Shown here: positions 28,561 to 40,883 of the stretch, one piece after another
How the letters are laid out: each line of letters starts with the position of its first letter
Numbering within the stretch: position 1 is the stretch's first letter
Assembly: GCF_002335805.1 (NCBI RefSeq)
Contig: NZ_NISU01000002.1
Location: 138,838 to 202,837 of the forward strand
Origin: Bacillus sp. FJAT-45350
GTDB lineage: Bacteria > Bacillota > Bacilli > Bacillales > NISU01
DNA length: 64,000 nucleotides
Direction of reading: 5' to 3'
The notes under the pieces: model-generated
Database searches by the model: none
Seen by the model: only the letters and a program-made list of their open reading frames with translations
What the model was told of the DNA's origin: nothing
Translations under genes and position numbers: made by a program

Positions 28561-28926
28561 ATGGAACAGAACAGTAGCATGATTCAAATGGCATTACAAG
28601 AATATAAAGAAGGGTTAGGCCATTTTACGCAAAAAATGCCTCAAATAGCGAAAAAATATAATGCTTTCACAGAGGAATGCTTTGCTGAAGGGAAGTTGTC
28701 ACAAAAGGAGAAGCAATTAATTGCTCTTGGTATTAGTATTTACTCGCAGGATGAGTACTGCATTATTTATCATACGAAGGGCTGTGTTGACCAAGGGTGT
28801 AGTGAAGAGGAGATACTTGAAACAGTTGGGGTCTCAGCAGCATTTGGTGGTGGAGCAGCAATGAGCCAAGCAGTAACGCTAGTTCAAGATGCGTTAAGTG
28901 AGTTTAATGGACAGAACGTTCAGTAG
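28561..28926 (+). CDS. carboxymuconolactone decarboxylase (AhpD) family protein
   Basis: 121 residues with the AhpD-like core: [26 protein letters not shown] (20-residue parts [16 protein letters not shown]), then [21 protein letters not shown] single Cys followed by His (CIIYH) replaces the usual CxxC, so peroxidase activity is doubtful. GGGAGGAA precedes the ATG. Its stop codon abuts the repeat boundary AGAGCAATT. Confidence 0.83.
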   Translation: MEQNSSMIQMALQEYKEGLGHFTQKMPQIAKKYNAFTEECFAEGKLSQKEKQLIALGISIYSQDEYCIIYHTKGCVDQGCSEEEILETVGVSAAFGGGAAMSQAVTLVQDALSEFNGQNVQ

Positions 28927-29092
28927 AGCAATTATGAATTATGATTTATGAATTACAAATGGTATAAGATTTGTTTAGGGGTTGTCTAAAAGGATTGGTT
29001 ACTTTTAGGGAGCCTCTTTCTTGTTATAAAAATTAATATAAAAAGAGGCTCTTACATTCATAACTTATAACTCATAACTCATAATTGCTTTC
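28926..29092. repeat. heptamer-repeat intergenic element 5 (clear inverted arms)
   Basis: The left arm begins GAGCAATTATGAATTATGAT. The right arm (29056-29092), read in reverse, begins GCAATTATGAGTTATGAGTT. Both are 7-bp periodic. Between them is a smaller hairpin GAGCCTCTTT/AAAGAGGCTC that may act as terminator. Confidence 0.85.
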
Positions 29093-29353
29093 TCCCTTAG
29101 TATGTTGGAGAGATTAACTACAATTCTAGAGGAAAGTTTGTTGAGTGTGTCTGATTAGCTTACAACGCTAATTGTTAGATAATTTACCGTTTTATCGATG
29201 TTGGGGCTTTACGAACTATTTGTTATCATAGTACTTGTAAGAAAAAAGGAGTTTAATGCTCCATAAATTGAGGTTATAGAATGTATATAAACTCAGTTAA
29301 AAAAGAAGGGATGATTTGTTATCTTAACTATCCAAGCCAATTATACTGGTGAA
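29093..29353. other. leader region of the 47-codon gene
   Basis: No repeat or stem of note. An AGAAGGGATGA site at about 29306 is not followed by a usable start in the open frame. Confidence 0.4.
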
Positions 29354-29497
29354 ATGGAAAAGGCGATGCAACAATCACATGGGATGGGCTACGCAGAATA
29401 CAACAGAAGCTTAACTAAGCGCTTAGAAGTTGAAAAGGCTCGCGAGGAAGACTATAAAAAGTCTAATAAAATTGCTTTAGAAGTTAACGGCAGATAA
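29354..29497 (+). CDS. small protein of 47 residues, unknown
   Basis: Starts MEKAMQQSHGMGYAEYNRSL and ends ALEVNGR; charged and helical. The open frame extends about 13 codons upstream without a normal start codon, so the true start is uncertain. A strong terminator follows 5 bases after the stop, which supports a real short transcript. No family recognised. Confidence 0.5.
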   Translation: MEKAMQQSHGMGYAEYNRSLTKRLEVEKAREEDYKKSNKIALEVNGR

Positions 29498-29501
29498 CAA
29501 T

Positions 29502-29544
29502 AAAGGAGGGTGACTACTATTTATGTAGTCATCCTCTTTTATTT
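29502..29544 (+). terminator. terminator after the 47-codon gene
   Basis: AAAGGAGG-TGACTAC pairs with GTAGTCA-CCTCTTTT over a 7-base loop. Confidence 0.85.
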
Positions 29545-29916
29545 AATAAAATAAAGTTGTTATATTGTTCGACATAGGACGGAAACTTTAGGATAATAAG
29601 AAGTTGTAAGTTTTCCTTATTTTTCTTATTTTCCTTTAGTAACTTCTGAAAAGGAAGAAAAGGCGGATTTTCGTTATTCCAATAAACAAAATGGTAGAAT
29701 GAGTTTTTATATTAGAGAGAAGATAAACAAAGAAGAATAAGGTAGTAGCTACTTTTTATATATAAATGTATAAAAAGTATATAAAATAAAGCTGAAACCC
29801 TTGAAGTATATTTTGATTTGTTATAAGATTGTAATGAGAATAGATTGAGAATTTAAATCGTGCTTTAAACATATAGTTTCTTGCACAATTTGAGATAAAA
29901 ACTGGAGGTATTGAGA
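29545..29916. other. gene-free upstream region of the suf operon
   Basis: About 370 AT-rich bases. It must hold the suf promoter and any Fe-S-responsive operator, but I cannot place one with confidence. GGAGG for sufC is at the right end. Confidence 0.4.
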
Positions 29917-30696
29917 ATGTCAGCACCGAACTTAAAAATCGAAAACCTACATGTTTCTGTAGAAGGTACAGAAATTTTAAAGGATTTTAACTTAGAAATA
30001 AATGGTGGAGAAATTCACGCAATTATGGGACCAAATGGTACGGGTAAATCTACACTTTCATCTGCATTAATGGGTCATCCGAAATATGAAATCACAAGTG
30101 GTAAAGTAACATTTGATGGTAAAGACTTACTTGATATGGAAGTAGATGAACGTGCAAGAGCAGGTCTATTCCTAGCAATGCAGTATCCAAGTGAAATTCC
30201 TGGAATTACAACTGCTGATTTCTTACGTTCTGCTATTAATGCAAAGCGTGAAGAAGGAGACGAAATCTCATTAATGAAATTCATTCGTCAATTAGACGAA
30301 AAAATGGAACTTCTAGAGATGGACCAATCATTTTCTCAACGTTATTTAAATGAAGGTTTCTCTGGTGGAGAAAAGAAACGTAACGAAATTCTTCAGCTAT
30401 TAATGACAGAGCCTAAGATTGCGATTTTAGATGAAATCGATTCAGGTTTAGATATCGATGCATTAAAAGTAGTATCACAAGGTGTTAACGAAATGAGAAG
30501 CCCAGATTTTGGCTGTCTTATTATTACCCACTACCAACGCTTACTGAACTACATCAAGCCAGATAAAGTTCACGTAATGATGAAAGGTCGTATCGTTAAA
30601 TCTGGTGGCTATGAGCTTGCTGAGCGACTAGAAGCAGAAGGGTATGACTGGATTAAAGAAGAATTAGGCATCGAAGACGAAAAAGTAGAAGCGTAA
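29917..30696 (+). CDS. sufC: Fe-S cluster assembly ATPase SufC
   Basis: ABC-type ATPase of the SufBC2D scaffold. 259 residues with Walker A GPNGTGKST, signature FSGGEKKRNEI and Walker B IAILDEIDSGLD, as in all SufC. ATG 29917 follows GGAGG by 8 bases. First gene of sufCDSUB, the single essential Fe-S pathway of most bacilli. Confidence 0.97.
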   Translation: MSAPNLKIENLHVSVEGTEILKDFNLEINGGEIHAIMGPNGTGKSTLSSALMGHPKYEITSGKVTFDGKDLLDMEVDERARAGLFLAMQYPSEIPGITTADFLRSAINAKREEGDEISLMKFIRQLDEKMELLEMDQSFSQRYLNEGFSGGEKKRNEILQLLMTEPKIAILDEIDSGLDIDALKVVSQGVNEMRSPDFGCLIITHYQRLLNYIKPDKVHVMMKGRIVKSGGYELAERLEAEGYDWIKEELGIEDEKVEA

Positions 30697-30712
30697 GGAG
30701 AGGATGGGTAGT

Positions 30713-33670
<2,958 letters not shown>

Positions 33671-33682
33671 GGTAATTGTAAG

Positions 33683-33812
33683 TAATTCAAGAAGGGCAAT
33701 GGCTTTGCGCACTACACGGGTAACAGCAAGAAAAACACATGCTGTTACTCTCAAAACACAGTAGTGGCTCCGCACATTGCTTTTAAGAAAAAACGTTATT
33801 CGTTTTTCTTAT
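33683..33812. repeat. structured intergenic repeat, copy E3
   Basis: GGGCAATGG faces CATTGC as the outer stem. The middle stem is ACTAC 33711-33715 with GTAGT 33761-33765. The inner stem GTAACAGCA/TGCTGTTAC has the loop AGAAAAACACA. A hairpin AAGAAAAAACG/CGTTTTTCTT follows at 33785-33811. It lies inside the suf operon. Confidence 0.85.
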
Positions 33813-33836
33813 ACACTCTTTTAGGAGGTTTTTTAC

Positions 33837-35234
33837 ATGGCGAAGAAAATGCCAGATATCGGGGAATATAAATATGGTTTCTCGGATAAGGACGTGTCAA
33901 TTTTCCGTTCGAAAAAAGGTCTAACTCCGGAAATCGTTACTGAAATTTCTAATATGAAAAAAGAGCCAAAGTGGATGTTAGATTTTCGTCTAAAATCACT
34001 GGAGCTTTTTTATCAAATGCCTATGCCACAATGGGGTGGCGATTTATCAGAGCTACACTTTGATGAAATAACGTACTATGTAAAGCCGTCAGAGAAATCT
34101 GAGAAATCTTGGGATGAAGTACCTGAAGAAATTAAAAATACGTTTGATAAGCTAGGGATTCCTGAAGCTGAGCAAAAATATCTTGCTGGGGTTTCAGCAC
34201 AGTATGAATCAGAGGTTGTATATCACAACATGCAAGAAGACCTTGAAGAGCAAGGAATCTTGTTTATGGATACTGATTCAGCTCTTAGAGAGCACGAAGA
34301 ACTTTTCAAAGAGCACTTCGGTTCAGTAATTCCTCCATCAGATAATAAGTTTGCTGCATTAAATTCAGCAGTATGGTCAGGTGGATCGTTCATTTATATG
34401 CCTAAAGGTATAAAGACTGAACAGCCATTACAGGCTTACTTCCGTATCAACTCAGAGAACATGGGTCAATTTGAGCGTACGTTGATTATTGCTGATGAAG
34501 ATAGCCATGTTCACTATGTTGAGGGCTGTACAGCACCTGTATATTCAACGAATTCACTTCATAGTGCGGTTGTTGAAATCATCGTAAAGAAAAATGCGTA
34601 TTGCCGTTATACAACAATTCAAAACTGGGCGCCAAATATCTTCAACCTAGTTACGAAGCGTACAGTTTGTGATGCTGGTGCGACGATGGAATGGGTTGAT
34701 GGTAACATTGGTTCTAAGTTAACGATGAAATACCCAGCTGTTATAATGCGTGGTGAAGGAGCAAAAGGAACTATTCTTTCTATCGCAATTGCTGGTAAAG
34801 GGCAGCACCAAGATGCTGGTGCTAAGGTTCATCATCTTGCGCCAAATTGTTCATCAACAATTATTTCTAAATCGATTTCAAAACATGGTGGTAAAGTAAC
34901 ATATCGTGGAGTTTGCCACTTCGGTCGTAAATCAGAAGGTTCAAAATCTAAAATTGAGTGTGACACACTAATTATGGATAATGAGTCAACATCTGATACA
35001 ATTCCGTACAATGAAATCTTAAATAACAATATTACTCTTGAGCATGAGGCGACAGTGTCAAAAGTGTCTGAAGACCAACTTTTCTATCTCATGAGTCGTG
35101 GAATTTCAGAAGAAGAAGCAACTGAAATGATCGTAATGGGCTTCATCGAGCCATTCACGAAAGAGTTGCCAATGGAATATGCTGTTGAAATGAACCGTCT
35201 TATCAAGTTCGAAATGGAAGGCTCTATCGGGTAA
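33837..35234 (+). CDS. sufB: Fe-S cluster assembly protein SufB
   Basis: Core scaffold of the SufBC2D complex on which the cluster forms. 465 residues with the SufB signature ([18 protein letters not shown]), [14 protein letters not shown], the C-terminal Cys and Glu region ([13 protein letters not shown]) and [26 protein letters not shown] lies 9 bases before the ATG. Last gene of the operon, separated from sufU by repeat E3. Confidence 0.97.
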   Translation: MAKKMPDIGEYKYGFSDKDVSIFRSKKGLTPEIVTEISNMKKEPKWMLDFRLKSLELFYQMPMPQWGGDLSELHFDEITYYVKPSEKSEKSWDEVPEEIKNTFDKLGIPEAEQKYLAGVSAQYESEVVYHNMQEDLEEQGILFMDTDSALREHEELFKEHFGSVIPPSDNKFAALNSAVWSGGSFIYMPKGIKTEQPLQAYFRINSENMGQFERTLIIADEDSHVHYVEGCTAPVYSTNSLHSAVVEIIVKKNAYCRYTTIQNWAPNIFNLVTKRTVCDAGATMEWVDGNIGSKLTMKYPAVIMRGEGAKGTILSIAIAGKGQHQDAGAKVHHLAPNCSSTIISKSISKHGGKVTYRGVCHFGRKSEGSKSKIECDTLIMDNESTSDTIPYNEILNNNITLEHEATVSKVSEDQLFYLMSRGISEEEATEMIVMGFIEPFTKELPMEYAVEMNRLIKFEMEGSIG

Positions 35235-35239
35235 TGACA

Positions 35240-35274
35240 AAAAATCCAACCGCCACGTGTGGTTGGATTTTTTT
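35240..35274 (+). terminator. suf operon terminator
   Basis: AAATCCAACC pairs with GGTTGGATTT over 9 bases, then a T-run. Confidence 0.92.
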
Positions 35275-35307
35275 GTCTCTGATATTCAATTCATTTCTCG
35301 ATAGGAG

Positions 35308-36165
35308 TTGATTTGTATTATTTACATTGGTTTAGCTGGATGGGGAGATCATGATGACCTCTATCAAGGTAGTACAAAGAGTAATGAGAAACTAATTATT
35401 TATAGCGGTCATTTTCCTGTTGTTGAGATAGATTCCTCATTTTATGGAATTCAGCCAAAGAAAAATTACGAAAAATGGGTTAAAGATACCCCAGATGATT
35501 TTCGCTTCGTTGTTAAGGCATTTCAAGGTATTACAGGTCATAGCAGAGGTGAACTGCCCTTTAAATCAAGGGATGTTATGTATGAGTTGTTTATAGAATC
35601 CTTAGAGCCTCTTATAACTAGTAATAAATTGGCTATGGTTCTTTGTCAGTTTCCTCCTTGGTTTCATTGTTCGAAAGAAAATGTGCAAGCTTTGCGATAT
35701 TGTAAAAGGAAATTTGGAGAAATACCCGTTTCTCTGGAGTTTCGTCATCAATCATGGTTTTCACTGCAGTATCGTCAGAAAACGCTGCAGTTCATGAGAG
35801 ATGAAGGATGGATTCATAGTATATGTGATGAGCCACAGGCAGGTGTTGGTTCAATTCCTGTTGTACTAGAGAATACTGATTCTAAAAAGACACTGATTCG
35901 TTTCCACGGGAGGAATACGAAAGGCTGGAATGATCCAGGTGACGGGAACTGGAGAGACGTTCGATACTTGTATACTTATTCAAAAGAGGAATTACTAGAA
36001 TGGAAAGAGAATATCCTTCAATTAAAGGAATCAACAGAAGAACTATATATCATTTTTAATAATAACTCAGGTGGCGACGCGGCCCAAAACGGTAAAGACT
36101 TAATTGATTTATTAAACATCGAATACACAGGCCTAGCACCTCGACAATTGGGACTGTTTGAATGA
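35308..36165 (+). CDS. yunF: DUF72 family protein YunF
   Basis: TIM-barrel-like protein of unknown activity. Family marks are YIGLAGWGDHDDLY, VVEIDSSFYGIQP, FRFVVKAFQGITGHSRG, VSLEFRHQSWF and LIRFHGRN. The start is unclear: TTG at 35308 touches the AGGAG site. The codon aligned with the usual initiator Met (M-I-Y-I-G) is ATT at 35317, 9 bases after AGGAG, so initiation at a rare ATT codon is possible. First of the yunF-E-D-C group, in reverse naming order to B. subtilis. Confidence 0.88.
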   Translation: MICIIYIGLAGWGDHDDLYQGSTKSNEKLIIYSGHFPVVEIDSSFYGIQPKKNYEKWVKDTPDDFRFVVKAFQGITGHSRGELPFKSRDVMYELFIESLEPLITSNKLAMVLCQFPPWFHCSKENVQALRYCKRKFGEIPVSLEFRHQSWFSLQYRQKTLQFMRDEGWIHSICDEPQAGVGSIPVVLENTDSKKTLIRFHGRNTKGWNDPGDGNWRDVRYLYTYSKEELLEWKENILQLKESTEELYIIFNNNSGGDAAQNGKDLIDLLNIEYTGLAPRQLGLFE

Positions 36166-36178
36166 TAATAAGGGAAGA

Positions 36179-36300
36179 GCAGATTTTGAATTATGAAGGA
36201 TGAGTTATGATTTATCAGTTGAATAATCAGAATTAGCATGGTTGTTTTAGGTTTTTGTTTTTACATTCATAATTCATAAACCAGAACTCATAATTGTACT
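36179..36300. repeat. heptamer-repeat intergenic element 6 (inverted arms)
   Basis: Left arm TTTTGAATTATGAAGGATGA and onwards; right arm CATTCATAATTCATAAACCA, then GAACTCATAATTG. The arms are complementary and 7-bp periodic, about 50 bases apart. Confidence 0.8.
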
Positions 36301-36319
36301 AAGAGAGAGTTGGTTTATC

Positions 36320-37141
36320 ATGGAATGGGTTTTGTTAGTTGTTATAGGTTTGATTGCAGGTACGCTTGGAAGTTTAATGGGACTTGGTGGTGGAATTATT
36401 ATTGTTCCTGCCTTAATGGTCCTTAGCAGTTATACAGTAATATTGATGGGGATTACTCCTCAGGTGGCAGTAGGAACATCACTAGTCATTATGATTTTTA
36501 CAGGATTATCTTCCACGTTGGCGTATATTAAACAACAGAAGGTTGATTATAAAAGTGGTGCAATTTTCTTTGCGGGAAGTGGACCTGGGGCATTATTTGG
36601 TGTATGGCTTAATAGAGATATAGAAGTACAAAGCTTTCTTATTTATTTTGGAATTTTTATTATATTTGTCTCATTTGTTTTAATGATTAGAAAGTACTTG
36701 AAGCCATTGAAATTACGTCCAAAAGGAATACGTCGCTCTTATGTGAATGATGAAGGAATAACGATAGAATACGGGTTTCAACCTGCGTTAGCCATAATGA
36801 TTGCTTTCTTTGTTGGCATGTTCTCCGGTCTATTTGGAATTGGCGGAGGTTCCTTAATGGTTCCTGCGATGATTTTATTATTTGGATTTCCAGCTCATAC
36901 AGCAGTTGCAACTTCAATGTTTATGATTTTTTTATCTGCAATTGTAAGTTCCATTTCTCATATAAGCCTAGGGAATGTCAATTGGTTATATGCTCTAGCC
37001 CTAATACCTGGAGCTTGGTTTGGTGGAAAACTTGGTGCAACAATAAATCAACGCCTAAAAAGCGACACTGTCGTAAATATACTTCGAATTTTTTTAATTA
37101 TCATAGGTATTCGATTGATTTGGCAGGGAATAGCTGGATAA
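36320..37141 (+). CDS. yunE: TSUP-family transporter YunE (TauE/SafE)
   Basis: 273 residues, about eight membrane segments in two repeats, each opening with the family pattern (GSLMGLGGGIIIVPAL and GLFGIGGGSLMVPAM). TSUP proteins export sulfite or organosulfonates, or take up organic acids; the substrate here is open. GAGAGAG precedes the ATG. Confidence 0.9.
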   Translation: MEWVLLVVIGLIAGTLGSLMGLGGGIIIVPALMVLSSYTVILMGITPQVAVGTSLVIMIFTGLSSTLAYIKQQKVDYKSGAIFFAGSGPGALFGVWLNRDIEVQSFLIYFGIFIIFVSFVLMIRKYLKPLKLRPKGIRRSYVNDEGITIEYGFQPALAIMIAFFVGMFSGLFGIGGGSLMVPAMILLFGFPAHTAVATSMFMIFLSAIVSSISHISLGNVNWLYALALIPGAWFGGKLGATINQRLKSDTVVNILRIFLIIIGIRLIWQGIAG

Positions 37142-37228
37142 CAGCATTCCTTGTTTTTTCGTACCATTTATATTTATCATAAAAAGATATATTAGTCTGA
37201 GTGTTACCTGAAAAAAAGAGGTGAAGTG

Positions 37229-38620
37229 ATGTCATTATCGACCTTTCATATTTATCATACAAATGATTTACATAGCCATTTTGAACAATGGCCTTACATA
37301 GCTTCATATTTAAAGGAAAAGCGAAAAGAACTCCATGACCGTTCAGAGGATGTTCTTCTCTTTGATATTGGTGATCATGCAGATAGATGTCATCCGCTTA
37401 CAGATGCTTCGCTAGGGAAAGCCAATGTAACACTACTAAATGAAGTTGGCTACGATAATGTAACAATTGGTAATAATGAAGGGATTACGTTTGCTAAGGA
37501 AGATTTAAGTGATTTATACAGTGATGCAAACTTCCAGGTGCTTGTTTCAAATTTATATGACGAACAAGGACGAACTCCTCGTTGGACAAAGGAATTTGAT
37601 ATACATAAGTTGAGGAATGGGGTAAAGGTTGGGGTAATAGGTGTAACTGTTCCGTTCTATCCTTTTTACACTAAGCTAGGTTGGACGATTAAAGATCCAT
37701 TAAAAGTATTACCTCCATTAGTAGAGAAAGTACGAAGAGAGGCAGATTTTGTAGTTCTTCTAAGTCATTTAGGAATTTATCAGGACGAGCTTATTGCAGA
37801 GGGGATTGAAGGAATTGATGTCATTTTAGGAGGACATCTTCATCATGTCTTAGAAGAGGGACGTGTTGTGAACAATACTCTAATTGGTCAAGCAGGTAAG
37901 TTTGGAGAGTATGTCGGTCATCTTGAAATTACTTATGACGAAAAGGAAAAATCAATTGTTGAGTACGGTATTGGTGTAATAGAGATGAAAGATATAGAGC
38001 CTTCAGCAGAAACGATTGAATTACTAGCAGAGGTTAATCAAATCAAAGAGAAAATAATGAGTGAAACTATTGTAAATTTAAAAGCGCCATTAACTTTAGA
38101 GTGGTTTGATACATCTGATGCTGTGGAGCTATTAGCGGAAGGTTTAAAGGAATGGTGTCAAACAGATTTGAGTATGGTTAATGCAGGTGTTCTCCTTGAG
38201 GAATTGCCTGTAGGTCCTGTGACGAAAGGAGATGTACATCGAATTTGTCCACATCCTATTAATCCGTGTGTTGTTACACTTTCAGGAAAGAGGTTAAAAG
38301 AAACAATCCATCATGCCTTTACTGAACGAATGAAAAAGCTTGAATTACGTGGCTATGGCTTTAGAGGAAAAGTATTAGGGCAGATGGTCTTTTCAGGTAT
38401 TGATGTTAAAGTTAAGAAATTAAAAGATGGATTAGACCATGTAACTGAAATAAAGGTATTGGGAGAGCCACTATCTTTGGAAAAAGAGTATCGTTTCGCG
38501 ACTCTTGATATGTTCACCTTTGGAAAGCTATACCCAGCAATTGCTGCAGCAGAAGACAAGGAATTTTTCATGCCAGAAATGCTGAGGGACATCCTTACAT
38601 GGAAGCTGAAAAAGCTTTAG
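37229..38620 (+). CDS. yunD: metallophosphoesterase / 5'-nucleotidase-like YunD
   Basis: 463 residues. Calcineurin-type motifs YHTNDLHSHFE, FDIGDHADR, GNNEG, LLSHLGIYQDE and DVILGGHLHH, then a 5'-nucleotidase C-terminal domain (about 280-440). No signal peptide, so cytosolic. Probably hydrolyses nucleotide-type substrates. GAGGTGA precedes the ATG at 37229; GTG 37226 is an alternative. Confidence 0.92.
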   Translation: MSLSTFHIYHTNDLHSHFEQWPYIASYLKEKRKELHDRSEDVLLFDIGDHADRCHPLTDASLGKANVTLLNEVGYDNVTIGNNEGITFAKEDLSDLYSDANFQVLVSNLYDEQGRTPRWTKEFDIHKLRNGVKVGVIGVTVPFYPFYTKLGWTIKDPLKVLPPLVEKVRREADFVVLLSHLGIYQDELIAEGIEGIDVILGGHLHHVLEEGRVVNNTLIGQAGKFGEYVGHLEITYDEKEKSIVEYGIGVIEMKDIEPSAETIELLAEVNQIKEKIMSETIVNLKAPLTLEWFDTSDAVELLAEGLKEWCQTDLSMVNAGVLLEELPVGPVTKGDVHRICPHPINPCVVTLSGKRLKETIHHAFTERMKKLELRGYGFRGKVLGQMVFSGIDVKVKKLKDGLDHVTEIKVLGEPLSLEKEYRFATLDMFTFGKLYPAIAAAEDKEFFMPEMLRDILTWKLKKL

Positions 38621-38715
38621 GCATAGGCATTGGACTAAGCTTTGCACTTTTTATTAGGTAGCCTCATAAAGTAATCATGAGAAAGGATAAACGCCTGATA
38701 AAAGGAGTGGATAAC

Positions 38716-39021
38716 ATGTTAGAGATGACACCAATTATCATTGAGGGTAAGCCATTTACGGCAGTTACATTAAAGCTACCAAAAACAAACTTTATGGCAG
38801 TGACGAATGATGTAGGATACATTATGTGTGGTGCTCTTGACGTAGCTTTGTTAAATGAAAAGCTAAAAGAAAGAAAGATCGTTGCTGGAAGAGCAGTTGG
38901 TGTACGTACAATTGACCAACTCCTTGATGCTCCATTAGAGTCAGTTACTCTTGAAGCAGAAGAGTTAGGAATTAAAGTTGGTATGAAAGGGAAAGACGCT
39001 TTATTAAAAATGGAGTATTAA
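38716..39021 (+). CDS. yunC: YunC family protein (DUF1805)
   Basis: 101 residues, with LPKTNFMAVTNDVGYIMCGA, LDVALLNEKLKERKI and RAVGVRTIDQLLDAPLESVT, close to B. subtilis YunC. Function unknown. The ATG at 38716 has AAAGGAG 9 bases upstream. Confidence 0.92.
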   Translation: MLEMTPIIIEGKPFTAVTLKLPKTNFMAVTNDVGYIMCGALDVALLNEKLKERKIVAGRAVGVRTIDQLLDAPLESVTLEAEELGIKVGMKGKDALLKMEY

Positions 39022-39065
39022 ATTTCTAGGAAGCTTTTTAGAGTAAGTAGTTAACTTTTTGAATC

Positions 39066-39117
39066 AAAAGCCTAATGAACTATATGTGATTTTATCCGTA
39101 TAGTTCATTAGGCTTTA
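39066..39117 (+). terminator. yunC terminator
   Basis: AAAGCCTAATGAACTATA pairs perfectly with TATAGTTCATTAGGCTTT. Confidence 0.85.
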
Positions 39118-39257
39118 TTCATTTCCTAATTAAGTAAACATAATATGGACTTTTTGAGATTTTTTCATATAGTTAACATAAACCATGTTAACAAACTTTA
39201 ACACTAATGGTACTCTAAGTATAACATGGGGAATGTCTAATAGTTAGGAGAACATTT

Positions 39258-40346
39258 ATGAGACTAGTGGCAACAAAATCAGTCAAGGAAAATACAAAGC
39301 TAGCGAAACCAATTTTTAATGAGAACGGGCAAATTCTGTTACATGAAGGAGTCCCTTTAACATCTAGGATGATCCAACGACTCATAAATATAGGCATAAC
39401 CTTTATTTACATAGAGGATGAATTAACTCGAGATATTGTAATGAAAGAGGTTGTTTCTGAACAGACGAAGATGAAAGCTCTTACTACGATTAAAGAAGAG
39501 TTCACATCGATTTCTGAAGACTTACTGTCTAAGAAAAGCTTTAATCGAGATCATTTGAGTAAGAATTTTTCCGGAGTAGTTCGCGCTATATTAGATGATA
39601 TAAAAAATAATCAAGAAGCCCTTGCGATGCTTACTGATGTTTATGTGTATGATTCTTATATTTTTACCCATTCTATGAATGTAACTATTTATTCTTTAGG
39701 ACTTGCTATGCAGTTGAAGATGACTGATAAACAGCTTATGGAAATTGGTATTGGTGCGATGCTTCATGACGTTGGCAAAATGGCAATACCTGCGGAAATT
39801 TTAAATAAACCTGGCAGACTTAATGATGAAGAATTTGCTATTGTCAAAAGACATGCAAGAGAAGGATATGAGCTATTAAAGGATTTACCTAACATCTCAT
39901 TACTAACAGCACATTGTGCATTGCAGCATCACGAAAGGTTAGATGGATCAGGGTATCCACAGCAGCTTATAGGGGATAAAATCCATACATATGCAAAGAT
40001 TATTGGAATTGCAGACGTATTTGATGCAGTTACTTCCAGTCGAGTTTACCGAGGAGCGATGCTACCACATGAAGGGTTAGAGCTATTATATGCTGGCGCA
40101 GGAAAGTTGTATGATAATGCATTGATCGAAGCATTTCGTCGTACTGTAGCTGTATATCCTGTGGGTGTAACGGTAGGGTTAAGTGATGGAAAAGAAGGTA
40201 TAGTTGTAAAACAAAATAATCAGCTTAGTACCCGTCCAGTCATTCGGATTCTGTCTGAAAATGGTACACCTCTAGACAAGCCATATGATGTAGACTTAAT
40301 GAAACAGATGAATGTAACGATTACAGAATGTGAAGCGATTTTGTAA
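39258..40346 (+). CDS. HD-GYP domain phosphohydrolase
   Basis: 362 residues. N-terminal region (about 1-115) of unknown fold, then an HD-GYP domain (about 125-300) with FTHSMNVT, MLHDVGKMAIP, and the full HHERLDGSGYP motif. HD-GYP proteins hydrolyse cyclic di-GMP, so this may lower it and favour motility. GGAGAAC precedes the ATG. Single gene ending at a bidirectional hairpin. Confidence 0.92.
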   Translation: MRLVATKSVKENTKLAKPIFNENGQILLHEGVPLTSRMIQRLINIGITFIYIEDELTRDIVMKEVVSEQTKMKALTTIKEEFTSISEDLLSKKSFNRDHLSKNFSGVVRAILDDIKNNQEALAMLTDVYVYDSYIFTHSMNVTIYSLGLAMQLKMTDKQLMEIGIGAMLHDVGKMAIPAEILNKPGRLNDEEFAIVKRHAREGYELLKDLPNISLLTAHCALQHHERLDGSGYPQQLIGDKIHTYAKIIGIADVFDAVTSSRVYRGAMLPHEGLELLYAGAGKLYDNALIEAFRRTVAVYPVGVTVGLSDGKEGIVVKQNNQLSTRPVIRILSENGTPLDKPYDVDLMKQMNVTITECEAIL

Positions 40347-40349
40347 AAT

Positions 40350-40386
40350 AAACACCCCAAGGAGGAAATGCCTTGGGGTGTATTTA
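40350..40386. terminator. bidirectional terminator
   Basis: ACACCCCAAGG pairs with CCTTGGGGTGT between convergent genes. Confidence 0.85.
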
Positions 40387-40399
40387 AATTATGAGGACT

Positions 40400-40738
40400 T
40401 TATTCTTCTTCACTATGTCCCTTCTTATGCTTATTCCATTTTGGAATATATCCGTTTTCCTTTAATTTGCTATGATGACTTTCAAAGTGCTCAATTATCT
40501 TTTTACCCTTTTCATCAGTAAAGACTCCGAACTCAACATATTTCCCAATGACTTCTTTTTGTTTTACTAAAATACCTTCATATAATACTGATAATTCCTG
40601 CTGTTGTTTCTTTGTCAATAGAATTTCAGATACCTCTTGGTCCGGAACCGCTTCTTCTGCGTGAATTTGATGACCTACTAATGGACCTACTAATAAAACA
40701 CTTGCAGCTACAAAGCTTAAACAGAACTTTTTCAACAA
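40400..40738 (-). CDS. secreted YckD-like protein (DUF2680)
   Basis: 112 residues with signal peptide (1-27, cleavage near HAEE). The DUF2680 pattern is LTKKQQQELSVLYEGILVKQ, KEVIGKYVEFGVFTDEKG. Exported, role unknown. AGGGAGT lies upstream. Confidence 0.82.
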   Translation of the reverse strand: MLKKFCLSFVAASVLLVGPLVGHQIHAEEAVPDQEVSEILLTKKQQQELSVLYEGILVKQKEVIGKYVEFGVFTDEKGKKIIEHFESHHSKLKENGYIPKWNKHKKGHSEEE

Positions 40739-40883
40739 TAGTCACTCCCTATGTAAGTTTCTACTTCTATCGTGTGTAATATTTCTGCTTTTATCCTTAG
40801 AATATTGTACGTTTTAAGATTTGTCCTGTTTGATAGAAGTGGTACAATAGTTTAATGAAAAGTAGATGAAAGGAAGTTTATAT

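Noticed and set aside
38621-38715. Seventh copy of the structured repeat between yunD and yunC
   Set aside because: Shares only a GCAT-like string; no nested stems could be formed.
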